Shown one piece after another: positions 34,705-46,237 of a stretch of 64,000 nucleotides of DNA. The translations under genes were made by a program, and so were the position numbers. The notes under the pieces are model-generated. The model was not told the DNA's origin, ran no database searches, and was given only the letters and a program-made list of their open reading frames with translations. The DNA lies in the NCBI GenBank assembly GCA_021018995.1, contig CM037588.1, positions 78,465,765 to 78,529,764 of the forward strand, read 5' to 3'. This DNA is from Chloranthus sessilifolius (lineage: Eukaryota > Streptophyta > Magnoliopsida > Chloranthales > Chloranthaceae). How positions within the stretch are numbered: the stretch's first letter is position 1; each line of letters opens with the position of its first letter.

Positions 34705-37607
34705 TGTTGGTGCACACTTTTTATGAGTTCCTCTCGGTCCCCATTGAATCAGTGGCCCAATTCTGTCCAAGTGGACTCTAGGGATGCGGTGTTTAGAATG
34801 TTAGAAGTAAAATAAAAAAAGGGGTTTTCTAGGAAGATTTCTAGTTAGTTGCGGTCGCCAGCTGCAAATATTTAACGACGCTGCAACACGTCTATGATCA
34901 TGCTTTAAAGCGGGTGTGGGTTACTTTTATACTGAATCGTCCGCCTGCGAATGCCAGCAGTTATGGCTCTTCCTTATAATTTAGATAGTTCAGTTTTCTT
35001 TTCTTTCCTTGTTATTATTATAATTTGAATCGGTTCAGATTCCCTAATTATGTTGTGAGTCTAGTGGTGTAGGTTTATTATGATGATTTAATCTAACATT
35101 GTAATTCTATTAGGTGTCTAATTAATTTAGTTTCCTAATCCTATTAGAATTCTAATTAATTTAGTGTCCTAATACTGCTATGAGTCCAATTAATATTAGT
35201 CTCCTGATTGTACTAGGAATGCAAGTATGTTAGTTATGGTAAAACTCTAATTAAATCAAGTATGCTGATTATACTGAAATTCTTAGTAAAGCAAGTATAC
35301 TAGTCCTACTGCAATTCTAATTGAAATGGAGAACTAATTTTACTAGAATTCTAATTTAAGCAATGAATTAATTTTATTAAATCTAATTAAAATAAATAAC
35401 TAATTTTATTAAAAATCAAATTAAAATAAATAAACTAACTATACTAAAAATCTAATTAAAATAAAGGAACTAATTTTATTAGAATTAGAATTAGATCAAT
35501 TATTCTAAGGATCTAACCAAAATAAAACATGTAAATTACTTATACTAAGAATCTAAGAAATTTATGGACTTGATTTTCTAATCCTAACTAAAGCAATAAA
35601 ATAATCCTAAAAAAAGGGTTTTGGGCCCACTATGCTAAGGAGGATTGGCCTCATTCCCGAGTACCCTCCGTAAGCTCCCTTGGGCAAATCTGGTGGCTGA
35701 GGTTAAGAATAAACTGAATTTTGGATTATCAAATAATATTTTTAGATTTTCAGAGTCATTTTCAGGATTATAATTAAGAATTAAATTATAAAATTAGGGC
35801 TGTAAAAGACTAAATTAATATTTGGGATTCTAGAAATATTAAACTAATTGATTAAAACTAGAATTTAAAATTTTAAGGACTGAATTCGGGTCCGAAATCA
35901 AAAAATTAGGCCGTATGATTAAGGATTGGTTCTAGAAACTATGAACTAGAACCAGAGATTAATGATAGGACTGGAGATTGAGATTTTAGAACAGAATTAA
36001 GTCTATGGTCGGTGAATTGGGCCGTCAGATTAAGGATTGGTTCTAGAAACAAAGAACTAGAACTAGATATTAAAACTACGGTCCGAAAAAAGGGTGCTAC
36101 GGTCTAAGACTGAATTAGTATTAATAATTAAAACTAACAAAATCATAAGTCTAAGAACTAAGAACGATAGTAGGAAATTCAAATTTACCTAAGGTCTAGG
36201 CTGCGGAGAGAAATCCCGAAGATTCGGAGCTTGAACCTTGAAATTATGGCTATGTTGCTCTATGGGTTTGTCCTTGGAGTTCTTTGGTTTTGAAATCCCA
36301 AAAATATTTTGTTCTCTCTCATTGTGTTGTCTTTGGATCAAAATTAACAAAAACTTTTATAGGTTTGCTTCAATTACGCTCCGATTTTCCAGTGCTTAAT
36401 CGCTTTGAGTCGATCATCGACTCAGTGAGCGACCGGCTGACTTGCTCAGCAAGTTTCCTAGTCCTAATCACATTAGAACTAATTGCGTGCTTAGTGTGGA
36501 ATCCGCAATCCGATTAAGAGTCTCATCCGAAGCTCTTGATCGAGGAAGCTTAGGGGTCAAGGACGTAGGTCGGGCGTAGGCCAATTGCTCACCGGTGGTG
36601 GAGCGGTTAATCCGATCGCACGTCTCATGTCACGTGCATGATCGAGTCTCAAGGTGGTCTGAGAAAGATGGCTGGTATGAAAAGGGAACTGATTGCATGC
36701 TTGTGGTTCTGCGTAAAATCGAACTGCGCGTGTGGTTTTAGGAGCATAATTCAGGGCTGTCTGGGTCTGGGTTGGGTCTGAAATGCGAGACTATTGTTTC
36801 AACCTGCATTCTGACTATATACTATTGTTTCAGTATATAGTCTCCTTACGTTGGGACCTGAGCCACAAAGCTATTATTTCAGCCTGCGTTCAGCCATATA
36901 CTATTATTTTAGTGCATGGTTCCCAAGTCAGGGTCAGGGGGTTTGAAATGTCAGATTATTGTTTTAGTCTGCATTTCGATTATATACTATTGTTTTAGTA
37001 TATAATCTATCTATGTTAGGCTCTGAGCCACATAGCTATTGTTTCAGCCTGCGTTCAGCCATGTACTATTGTTTTAGCCTGCGTTCAGCCATGTACTATT
37101 GTTTCAGTGTATGGTTCCCACGTTAGGGTTATGGGGCCTGAGCCACAAAGCTATTGTTTCAGCCTGTGTTGAGTCATATACTATTGTTTCAGTATATGGT
37201 CCCATGTGAGGGCAATGGGGCCTAAGCCATAGAGCTATTATATCAGCCTATGTCCAACCATATACTATTGTTTCAGTATATGGTCCCACATCAGGGTAAA
37301 GGGGTTTGAAATGCTCGACTATTATTTCAGTCTATATTTCGACTATATACTATTATTTCAGTATATAGTCTCCCTACGTTGGGATCTGAGCCACAAAGCT
37401 ATTGTTTCGGCCTGTGTTCAGCCATGTACTATTATTTCAGTGTATGGTTCCCAAGTTAGGGATATGGGGCCTGAGCCATAGAGCTATTGTTTCAGCCTGT
37501 CCAGCCATATATTATTATTTCAACATATGGTTCCATGTTAGGGTAAAGGTCAAAGGTTGACCAAGAAAATTTGTATATTCCGAGAGGGCAAAATTTGGGT
37601 GTCTACA
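34705..37607 (-). repeat. 5' LTR of E2
   Basis: In element sense it starts TGTAGACACCC (37607) and ends GCACCAACA (34705): intact TG/CA. Length 2903, almost equal to the 3' LTR (2902). Contains the hairpin array 36785-37540, TATA CTATAAAAG at 36362-36354, a donor-like CCTTAG/GTAAAT near 36188, and an AT-rich block at 35050-35600. Confidence 0.94.
36785..37540 (-). repeat. Hairpin array in U3 (E2 5' LTR), about 19 units
   Basis: About 19 copies of the CTATTGTTTCAG core (plus strand). Clear examples: arms 36813-36822 GACTATATAC and 36833-36842 GTATATAGTC around the 10-base loop TATTGTTTCA; arms 37258-37265 CCATATAC and 37276-37283 GTATATGG; arms 37089-37096 CCATGTAC and 37107-37114 GTGTATGG with two G-T pairs. 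It begins about 70 bases into the LTR in element sense, so at the start of U3. Confidence 0.87.
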
Positions 37608-37612
37608 CTTCC
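37608..37612. repeat. Target-site duplication of E2, right copy (CTTCC)
   Basis: CTTCC directly after the LTR end at 37607; partner of 13239-13243. Confidence 0.93.
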
Positions 37613-40600
37613 GACCCTCTGAAATGTGTGCTCTCATTCTGGTGCGCAATTAGTTTATGCGCTTGGAGTGAAGCGCGCAATTTCCCAGAAACACAAAATA
37701 TGTTCCCAAAACAGTAGGCTCACAAGACCAAATTAGGAGACTTTCGACACAGATTACCAACCTAAACTACACCCTTGTTGAGGTCAATCCAAAAACACTT
37801 CTAACGAAGAACATATACACCCCAAACTAAAATTGAAAAAAATACCCCCCACCATCACTTACACACTCCAACTAAGACCAAACTAAATAAAAAAAAAAGG
37901 CCCCCCACCATTCATGAACCTAAACTAAACTAAACAAAAAACTGCTGCCAACAAACTCCAGATCAAAATAAATACACAAGATTAGACCAAACTTAAATAA
38001 ATAAGCATCACACTCAAAACAAGTTGAAGCAAGCTACCAAATAAACCAAACCAAAATTTACTAAATAGAAATTACCACAAATGGAATTAAGAAACATAAT
38101 TACTTCATAAATGAATAAAATCATTACAAAATACACCGAGGGCATACCCTCTGAATATATAACTTAAAACAAGAAATTTAAAATCCGCCCGCTCAGGCAA
38201 TGCCTGAATCCGGATTTATTTAGGAAACCACTTCGAGTTGGAGTGATGGCACCAACCCTAGTGCTACCTTGCTTTCCCAATTCCATCCATTCCCAATAAT
38301 CAGCTCAATAACCACAATTCTTTGGGTTCAATACCCAAGATACCAAAGAGAAAAGAAGAAAAGACATTGATGAATGAAAAAAATATCCAAAATCACAAAC
38401 AAAAAATATGCCCTAAAATTTCTAATTCTAAACTTGAAATGAAATTCAAAACAACACAAAAAAACAAAGCCTTTGGCTCCCACTTATAAACTATACCTCC
38501 TAAACCACAGAGTGACAAGTGTCACACCTTTTAACCCTTCTAATCTAATTAAATCCAAAACCAAACACATGCCCCCTTGAAAAACCACAATCCGTGACAA
38601 GCTTAGATAAGCCAATAGGATTAAAACACCCCAACACCCATCTAGAACTCTTTGAAAACTCACACACTTCTAACAAGTGTCGTCTCAAACCAAATAAACG
38701 ACTAAAACAAAATACCTTAAACTTTAAACAAAAAATAATCCTCTAGAATAAGACTTGACTTTTTTGGGATAAAAAAAATGCCCCCAACAAACCAAATAAG
38801 ACCAAGTAAACTCTCTAAACAAAATCCCATAAAACAAACTAATCTTGGGATAAAAGCTAAATTAAATCCTAAACTAAATCAAACAAACCAAATATGCCTG
38901 GCTAATCCATTAAATAAGTTTAAAAGAAATAAATAAACACAATAAACAAAAAAAATATAATACTTCTTTATTTATAAATTTTTTTTAAAAAATACCACCG
39001 GAGGCATACCTCCTAAACTTACAATCCAAAACGAAAACCTAGAACCTAACTTACAACCCAAAATGAAAATCGGAGACCCGAAATTAACACAAAGCGATGA
39101 GCAGAACGCCCGATCGGAGGCCTCAGAAGGATTACCACCAGACTTGGAGCGCCTAATCGGAGGCTTTAGAAGGAGGGGTGAAGGATTGGTTGGGGAACAC
39201 ATCCCTCCACTTGTAACACCTCCTCTTCCGCCATCTTCATCTCCTCTGCCACCGCCTCCTCAATGATACCTTCATCGCTCCCTAAAAGGGATCGTTACGA
39301 AGACTAGCACCCTCATTCCCAATACCGTCCATTCCTAGAATAATGAAGTCCCTGAGCATCACTTGAGGACGAAGATCACGTGAAATCACGAACATAGGAA
39401 GAAATGACATCCCAATCGGACGGTTAGATCATCTGATATCGCTAAAACACGAATTTTAGAACACAAAATATAAAAAAAAAATAAAACTCGAGACTAAACT
39501 AGAGAATAAGAAACAAATGAAGGCTCTCTCTCTTATATGGAGTACGGACTTAGTCACGCGCCCCAACACGTGCTTAACTCAGTCACACGCATCACATGAT
39601 GCACACAATCCAAAACACGCGCCTTAACCGAAGCGTGCAATGAAACTATTGTCCACGCCAACTGGGCGAGGCTTCGATCACGCGCTCACTATACACTATG
39701 CAACCGTATCAAATGATACACTCTAGATGTGTAATATGAAAGGTCGCCTGCACAGTGACTTGGTGATGCCTCGATCACACACTACGATTAGAACGCATAA
39801 TACAATCACACGCACTCTCAGACACGCGTAAACAACCCTTCAAACTTGTGATCCCACGCTCGAAAATAGGCATGCAATCATATTGAGTGGCATGTGACAA
39901 GCATGAAATACCCGAATTAATTAACCCTCACACCTTTTCACTCCATCTTGACTAAAATTCTCCTGTCCCATCGCGTGGCCTCACACGCTGTTCAAAAAAA
40001 AATGACACAACCACTTACCCTTCTCCCATCACGATCCCATTAGAAGGAAAGAACCCTGTCACACATGTCCCATCACGATAAGATGCACACACATGATAAC
40101 ACCTCAATATCCAAACTCACTGACCTAAATCAGCCATCCCCTCATGTCCCATCGCAAAAAACCAAAAGCATATCCCCTGAAAATACGGGCACACCATCGA
40201 AATCAAAGACAAAGCCAACCACGGTGCAGTCATGACATGATCTCACATAACCCAAGATCTGCCAAAGAAAAAAATAGGATGCACCTATCGCACAAATATC
40301 CTATCAGCGTCCCATCGCTAACTACACTCAGCCAATAACATCACTACCTGAAAAAGCTTAGCCAACACCTGCCACGCCATATGATGAAAAAGAGGGAAAG
40401 CTCGATCGTGTCTCATAGCTAAAAGCAAGGAGCCCTCTTCTCGAATTTCTTGCTACGTAAGAGCCATCAGGACTCATCCAGCACACAGCCAAAGAAAGGG
40501 AGAACCCCTAAGTCCCATCGCGGCATCACTTCTCCAAGATATCACATCACATTGGCGATCGCCAAGCTTTACCACAACGGACATAAAAAAGAAAAGAATC

Positions 40601-41794
40601 CCCAAAGCCCCATCGCGGTGTCACCCCTACAACCCATCAGTCTCATCATGAACCACATAACCTACACATAATTCAGGTAAGTATCACCCCTAGGTAAGTA
40701 CTACCCACTTTTCAATTACTCGATATTGCTTATAAATATAGTTAGCTATGATTAAGTCAAAATATTTTCAAAACCCATCTTTCTCGACTCGCGAATCACT
40801 GTAGTCCTCCCATAAGAGACAATCATCAGCATTCGCCGAGAAGGTTAGACAGAGTATCTAGCATGCCAAGTGTCGTCTTGACAACCACATAAATGGTCGG
40901 GTTCACAAATCCCGTACCGGTGGATTTGTTCAGCGACATCTCGGAAGCCACATTTTTCATCAATTTATCACCGAATTTATCTTAAGTTAAATTCTCAAAA
41001 CTTAAAAAAAAATCTCTTACTTCTCAAACCAAAAATCTTTTACTCCAAAACCAAAAATCTCTTACTTCCAAAAAAAAAAAACAACAAAATCAACAAAAAA
41101 AACCAAGATAATAATAAATAGAAAGAGACTCACCTACCCAAATTCCACTTCAATTACCAATTACCAACCAGAACTGGCCATTCCCCTCGGAAATTGAACA
41201 ATGAGTATATTTAATCTAAGAACCTACAAACATCTATTGGAAAAAGAACGCTTGACGCGCATTGGTGTGAGCAATGATGCACCCGGTCTGGCATGACTTG
41301 CGAAAGCCTTCGACATTATATTGTATTTTATTATCGGTCCTTAGTCCTTATTTATGGACATTTGTATGACGCCTCCTGGTACCTCGACTGTGTCATACGT
41401 CTCTATTTGACTGCCCCTTGTAGCAGGTCGCGACATGCGACAGGATGCCCCTTGCACCCACAGATTAGGATATGGTGATTCTTCTTTTCGTTTGACTATC
41501 ACTCGTAGCAGGTCATGCCATGCGACGGGATTCCCCTTACACCCGCAAATAAGATACGTTGACTTTCCCCACCGATTGCCTATGACAGCAGGTCACGATA
41601 CGCGACAGGATCACCCCTAGGCATCCACGGCATGGAACACGCCTTTCGACAGCTACCATTGGGCCCTCGAAAGTTTCATTTTAGCTTGCACTAATAGATA
41701 AGAAAGCCAAGCATGCCATGTTAGCATCCCCAGTTCACATTTGTGATTTCTCAAGAGAAACGAGAAGACACCTCGAATAAGGGGTGTCTACTTC
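37613..41794 (+). other. E1 long 3' region, resumed after E2
   Basis: No intact gene. It is the inverted counterpart of E2 16180-20960. Its units, left to right: G-run/CATTTTT boxes (as complement, 37840-37910), module near 38130 (complement of GGTATGCCCTCGGTG), second module near 38995, complement of the CGATGGGAC array (39960-40620), and the three-unit 82-bp repeat (41400-41635). A 67-codon open stretch at 39063-39266 ends in a Pro run but is not open in E2, so I do not call it. The insertion present in E2 at about 20000-20250 is missing here. Confidence 0.7.
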
Positions 41795-41829
41795 TTCGAC
41801 GCGCTCTTACTTCGCAAGAGCGTGTCGAA
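41795..41829 (+). other. Strong hairpin abutting the E1 polypurine tract
   Basis: Arms 41795-41808 (TTCGACGCGCTCTT) and 41816-41829 (AAGAGCGTGTCGAA) pair over 14 positions with one G-T pair and a 7-base loop. The right arm overlaps the first bases of the PPT. A second inverted repeat, AGACACC at 41766-41772 with GGTGTCT at 41783-41789, lies just upstream. E2 has decayed versions at about 16150-16225. Confidence 0.7.
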
Positions 41830-41839
41830 GAGGGGCATC
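41825..41839 (+). promoter_or_regulatory. Polypurine tract of E1
   Basis: TCGAAGAGGGGCATC directly before the LTR start at 41840; nearly identical to E2's PPT. Confidence 0.85.
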
Positions 41840-41924
41840 TATAGAAACTCCCATTTTGCCCTCTCGAAATATACAAATATGTTTGGTCAACCTTTGACCT
41901 CATGACCCTAATGTGGAAACCATG

Positions 41925-42215
41925 CATTGAAACAATAGTACATGGCTGAACGTAGGTTGAAATAATAGCTTTGTGGCTCAGATCCCAACATAGGGAGACT
42001 ATATACTGAAATAATAGTATATAGTCGAACTACAGACTGAAACAATAGTCTCGCATTTCAAACCCCCTAACCTTAACATGGGATCCATGCACTGAAACAA
42101 TAGTACATGGCTGAACACAGGCTGAAACAATAGCTCTGTGACTCAGATCCCGAAATAGGGAGACTATATACTGAAATAATAGTATATAGTCAAAATGTAG
42201 GCTAAAATAATAGTC
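41925..42215 (+). repeat. Hairpin array in U3 (E1 LTR), about 8 units
   Basis: In element sense the loop is TGAAACAATA or TGAAATAATA. Perfect 10-bp stem at 41997-42006 (GACTATATAC) with 42017-42026 (GTATATAGTC). CCATGCA(C/T) with GTACATGG and GCATTTC with its partner also occur. Same stem classes as E2 but fewer units. Confidence 0.85.
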
Positions 42216-42673
42216 TCGCATTTCAGACCCGACCCAGACCCGAACAACCTTGAATTATGCACCTAAAACTACACGCGCAATTTGATTGCATGCCAAACCA
42301 CACGCGTGCAATCAGTCCCATTTCAGACCAGATTCTCAGACCACCTCAAGACTCGATTACGCGTACCACATGGCACGCGTGATCAGATTGAGCGCCCTAC
42401 CACCAGCGTGCAATCGGCCTACGCCTGACCAAGTCTTACTGTCCTTGATCCCTAAGCTTCCTCGATCAAGCGCTCCAAATGAGACGCTTAATCAGATTGC
42501 GCACTCTATACTGGGCACGCAATTAGTTCTAAAGTGATTAAAACTAGGAAACTCGCTGAGCAAGTCAACCGGTTGCTCACTGAGTCGGTGACTGACTCAA
42601 AGGGATTAAGCACCGGGAAATCAACGCGCAATCCGATTAAACGCCTGAAACAGGGCATTTAATTGGAGAAAAA

Positions 42674-42683
42674 CTTATAAAAG
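42674..42683 (+). promoter_or_regulatory. TATA box of the E1 LTR
   Basis: CTTATAAAAG, at the place matching CTATAAAAG of both E2 LTRs. Confidence 0.55.
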
Positions 42684-42844
42684 ATTTTTTTCTAATTCGC
42701 CCAGAGAGAGGTTGGAATTTTGGGAGAATGGAATATTTTGAGATTTCGAAACCAGAGAACTCCGAGAATGAACCCATAGAGGAACATAGCCATGATTTCA
42801 AGATTCAAGCTTTGAATCTTTGAGATTTTTCTCCGCAGCCTCGA

Positions 42845-42856
42845 CCTTAGGTAAGA
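42845..42856 (+). promoter_or_regulatory. Donor-like splice site in the LTR leader
   Basis: CCTTAG/GTAAGA, about 170 bases after the TATA box, close to the plant 5' splice consensus. The same site is kept in both E2 LTRs (CCTTAG/GTAAAT at 14719/14718 and near 36188). It could start a leader intron; no acceptor was identified. Confidence 0.35.
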
Positions 42857-44417
42857 ATTTAATTTCCGACCGTAGGTCTTAGTTCTTAGACTTAGGATTT
42901 TTCTTAGTTTTAATTATTAATATTAATTCAGTTTTAGACTGTAGCACCCTTTTTTTTCGGACTGTAATTTTAATATCTGGTTCTAGTTCTCAGTTTCTAG
43001 AATCAGTCTTTAATCTGACGACCCAATTCATCGACCATAGACTTAATTCCTTTCTAAAATTTTAATCTCCAGTCCTATCATTAATTTCTGGTTTTAGTTC
43101 ATAGTTTCTAGAACTAGTCCTTAATCATATAACCTGATTTTTTGATTTCGAACCCGAATTCAGTCCTCAAATTTTAAACTTCTAGTCTTAATTCCTTAAT
43201 TTAATATTTCTAAAATCCCAAATATTAGTTTAGTCTTCTATAATCCTAGTTTCATAATTTAATTCATAATTATAATCCCAAAAATGACTATGAAAATCCA
43301 AAAATATAATATTGCAGTCTAAAATCTAATTTGTTTTAATCTCAGCCACCTGATTTGCCCAAGGGAGCTTATGGAGGGTACTCGGGAACGAGGCTAATCC
43401 TCCTTAGCATAGCGAGCCCAAAACCCTTTTTTTTAGGATTATTTTATTGCTTTAATTAGAATTAGAAAATCAAGTCCATAACTTTCTTAGATTTTTTAGT
43501 ATAATTAATTTATAGGCTTTATTTTAATTAGATCCTTAGAATAATTGCTTTGATTAGAATTCTAATCAAATTAGTTCCTTCATTTTAATTAGATAATTAT
43601 AGCATAGTTAATTCGTTGCTTTATTAGATTCCAGTATAGTTAATTCCTTTTTTTATTAATTAGAGTTTTAGTATAATTAATTCATTACTTTGATTATAAT
43701 TCTAGAGAAAAATCGGTTCCTTTATTTTAATTGGATTTGAGTAAAATTATTCACTTGCTTTAATTAGAACTTTAGTAAAAAATCAATTTTGCTACTTCAA
43801 TTAGAATTGCAGTAGAACTAGTATACTTGCTTTACTTATAATTTTAGTACAATTAGCATGCTTGATTTAACTAGAGTTTCATTAAAATTAACATATTTGC
43901 ATCCCTAGTACAATTAGGAGACTGATTAATTAGACTTCTAGTAGTATTAGGACACTAAATTAATTAGAATTCTAGTAGTATTAGGAAACTAAATTAATTA
44001 AACTCCTAATAGAATTATAATATTTGATCAAATCACTATAATATACCTACACCACTAGACTCACAATAGAATTAGGAAATCTAAACCAATCAGAATTATA
44101 TTGATAACAGGGAAAGAAAAAGAAAACTAAACTATCTAAATTATAAAGAAGAGCCATAACTGTTGACGTCTGCAGGCGGACGATTCAGTAAAGAAGTAAC
44201 CCACACTTGCTCTAAAGTGTGATCACTTACGTGTTGCAGCGTCGTTAAATATCTGCAGCTAGCGATCACAACAAACTAGGAATCTTCCTAGAAATTTTTC
44301 CCTTTTTTATTTTATTTATAATATTCCAAACGTCGCATCGCTAGAGTCCACTTGGATAGAATTAGGCCACTGATTCAACGGGGACTGAGAGGAACCCAAA
44401 AAAAGCGCGCACCAACA

Positions 44418-46009
44418 CCCCGCTCCTGGCTACAAGCTCAGTCGCTTCATATATGAATTAGAGAAACCTAATCGCGAGTTAGGTAAATCTAATCATTGAG
44501 AACCATTGCACGAACCAACAAAAACTACCCTACAAGGCCTAGTCTGTCGGTGAATATCCTATCTAGGCAAACCCCAATCCCTACAAGGCCACTGAGATAA
44601 TTCTAAATAGAATTACAATGCTACCATCTCGTTCTCAATCTAGTCGGAACCTCGAACTGCAATTGTACCATTAATGAAATCCAAAATAAAAGAGAAACAT
44701 AAATAAAGTTATTTACTTATCTTCAATCGTATAAGAGATTCCAACCTTTGGGACATTTAGCCGTGCATCGTTTCCATGATCTTCATCATCGCTGAATCGA
44801 TCATAGAACGATGATTACAAAGCCCTCAATCTCACAAACTCACGCAAATCTGAAATCTAAACCTAAAACCAACGAGTAAAAAGCCCTATGGCTAAAAGCT
44901 ATCTTATTCCTAACCTAGGGTCCTTATTTATAGATATATAAGGCCCTAGAACATTTATTTCTATTAGGAAACATACCCTAGAATGAATCTAATCTAAACT
45001 AAGAAGGTAGAAGATCTTGGAGTCTTGATTTTAGGATGAAATCTAGTTGTTCATGCAGGAAAATCAGCAAGAAATCCAATCTGCGCGCCTGTAGATCCGC
45101 AGAAAATTCTGCTTTCGATTGGTTGAGAATGTGGCTTGACCGGTCGAAATTACATATATATAAAAGTCTCTGCTGCTGTTGAGTTTTGACCGGTTCAGAT
45201 TTGCATTTGGATCAGTCGAAAACCTGAATTTCTAAAGGTTTAAAGAGTTGAAATGAATCAGATTCACATTCTGTTAATCCCAGACTCAACTGGTTGATAT
45301 TGTATTTTCGATCGGTCGAAACAGCATATTCTGGCGATTCTTAGTTCATTGGAAAGCTAGAACTTCAATCGGCCGTAACTTTTGATATATAGCTCGAAAT
45401 TTGGCGATTCTTAGGTCGTTGGAAAGCTAGAAAAAGTCTTCTTTCCAGTAGTATATGTCTAAGCTCTAGCAGATTTCTGTGTAAACTTTGGCACTCATTT
45501 TGCTCTCCGCTGTTCTGGTAGGTTCTAAACCTAGCCTCAAAACTCCTTTAAATTTTCTCTTTTAACACATTTATCGTTTATCCGACTTTTACACCCATTG
45601 TAACACAATACAAACTGAAAGCAAACATTAGTAGTCAAATGAGGGTTAACAATGCTGAGATTTGGAGATATATTATACTACTTTTGAGATCGATCACTCA
45701 TGCTTCAATAGGTGGGTGCCTCTCAATCCATCTTAAATTATTTAGTTATTTCAAAAAGAAATGAAACCCTAAATCAACCCTTGGAATCAATCGGGGAAGA
45801 ATGAAATCTCAGACTACGTAGGAAACTTGACTTGCACCTAAAATAGCAAATTTGATCAGTCGAGATTGAAAGTCGACTGATCAAGATTAATATTGTATAA
45901 GGACCTTTATCCTCTGTTTGATCTCGATCGGTCGAAGATCAAATTCGGCCTGTCGGGTTCATATTTTCTTCAAAAAAATTTCCTCTACTAGATCTCGGCC
46001 AGTCGAAAT
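44418..46009 (-). other. Unassigned LTR-like DNA with CGACCGGTCGAA-type motifs
   Basis: No gene. A minus-strand TATA-like stretch lies at 44925-44943 (CTATAAATAAGG). From 45100 to 46010 about ten variants of GACCGGTCGAAA are scattered, and GGCGATTCTTAG-(G/T)T-CGTTGGAAAGCTAGAA occurs twice (near 45335 and 45405). An exact inverted repeat, GATCAGTCGA at 45854-45863 with TCGACTGATC at 45873-45882, is part of this motif family. Probably an old LTR into which E1 was inserted, with its borders lost. Confidence 0.45.
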
Positions 46010-46237
46010 CTAAATTTGATTGCCCACAACATTAGGGAGCTGAATGTAAGAGGGGGATGCATATGCCCCTGGTGCATTGTGCTCCATAAGTGTTTTAGGC
46101 CGCTCTCCCATCTCAGTTTTTACCAGATTTTCAGCCGGGGTGTATGTTGGTGAGCCAGGACTTAGGACTCTCTCAATCTTAGGATTTAACGGTACAAGTT
46201 TGGGATTGAGAGACCTCCTTCCTTGCATACAACACAC
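46010..46237 (-). pseudogene. Fragment of a gypsy gag N-terminus
   Basis: A 75-codon open stretch including LNPKIERVLS and then RPKTLMEHNAPGAYASPSYI. The pattern of a D/N-P-x-IER segment followed by a TLxEY-like segment and a conserved hydrophobic stretch resembles the start of gag in non-Tat Ty3/gypsy elements such as Athila. It stops at once and no further gag or pol of this element is seen nearby, so only the start is present. Confidence 0.4.

Larger units (their letters stand above)
13244..37607 (-). mobile_element. E2: complete 24.4-kb Tat-lineage Ty3/gypsy element
   Basis: Read on the minus strand: 5' LTR (37607 to 34705), PBS, gag, protease, a Cys-module spacer, RT, RNase H, integrase, an antisense PMD gene, a 5-kb repeat-rich stretch, polypurine tract and 3' LTR (16145 to 13244), flanked by CTTCC. 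It is inserted head-on into E1. All coding parts contain stops or shifts, so it is no longer autonomous. In a 130-base sample (13522-13651 against its partner near 34990) the LTRs differ at nine sites, mostly C/T or G/A transitions, suggesting an insertion that is neither very recent nor ancient. A full LTR alignment would date it. Confidence 0.93.
1773..44417 (+). mobile_element. E1: Tat-lineage Ty3/gypsy element, interrupted by E2
   Basis: E1 consists of 1773-13243 plus 37608-44417. The two parts join across the CTTCC target duplication of E2: aligned to E2's own matching DNA (reverse complement near 20935), sequence left of 13243 continues smoothly into sequence right of 37612. Order on the plus strand: protease-RT spacer, RT, RNase H, integrase, antisense PMD gene, long repeat-rich 3' region, polypurine tract and 3' LTR. 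The 5' LTR, gag and protease are absent; the left edge is the E3 LTR. pol has many stops and shifts and E1 must be older than E2, which lies inside it. Confidence 0.88.
41840..44417 (+). repeat. 3' LTR of E1
   Basis: Starts TATAGAAACTCCC (decayed TGTAGACACCC) and ends GCACCAACA at 44417. Length 2578; shorter than E2's LTRs largely because the hairpin array has about 8 units. TATA CTTATAAAAG at 42674-42683; donor-like CCTTAG/GTAAGA at 42850/42851; AT-rich block 43450-44030. The partner 5' LTR is outside the window. Confidence 0.9.

Noticed and set aside
44418-45651. A complete minus-strand LTR from TGTTAACCC at 45651 to E1's edge.
   Set aside because: A TATA-like box exists, but no PPT precedes 45651 and the motif cluster continues past it to 46010, so the border is not supported.
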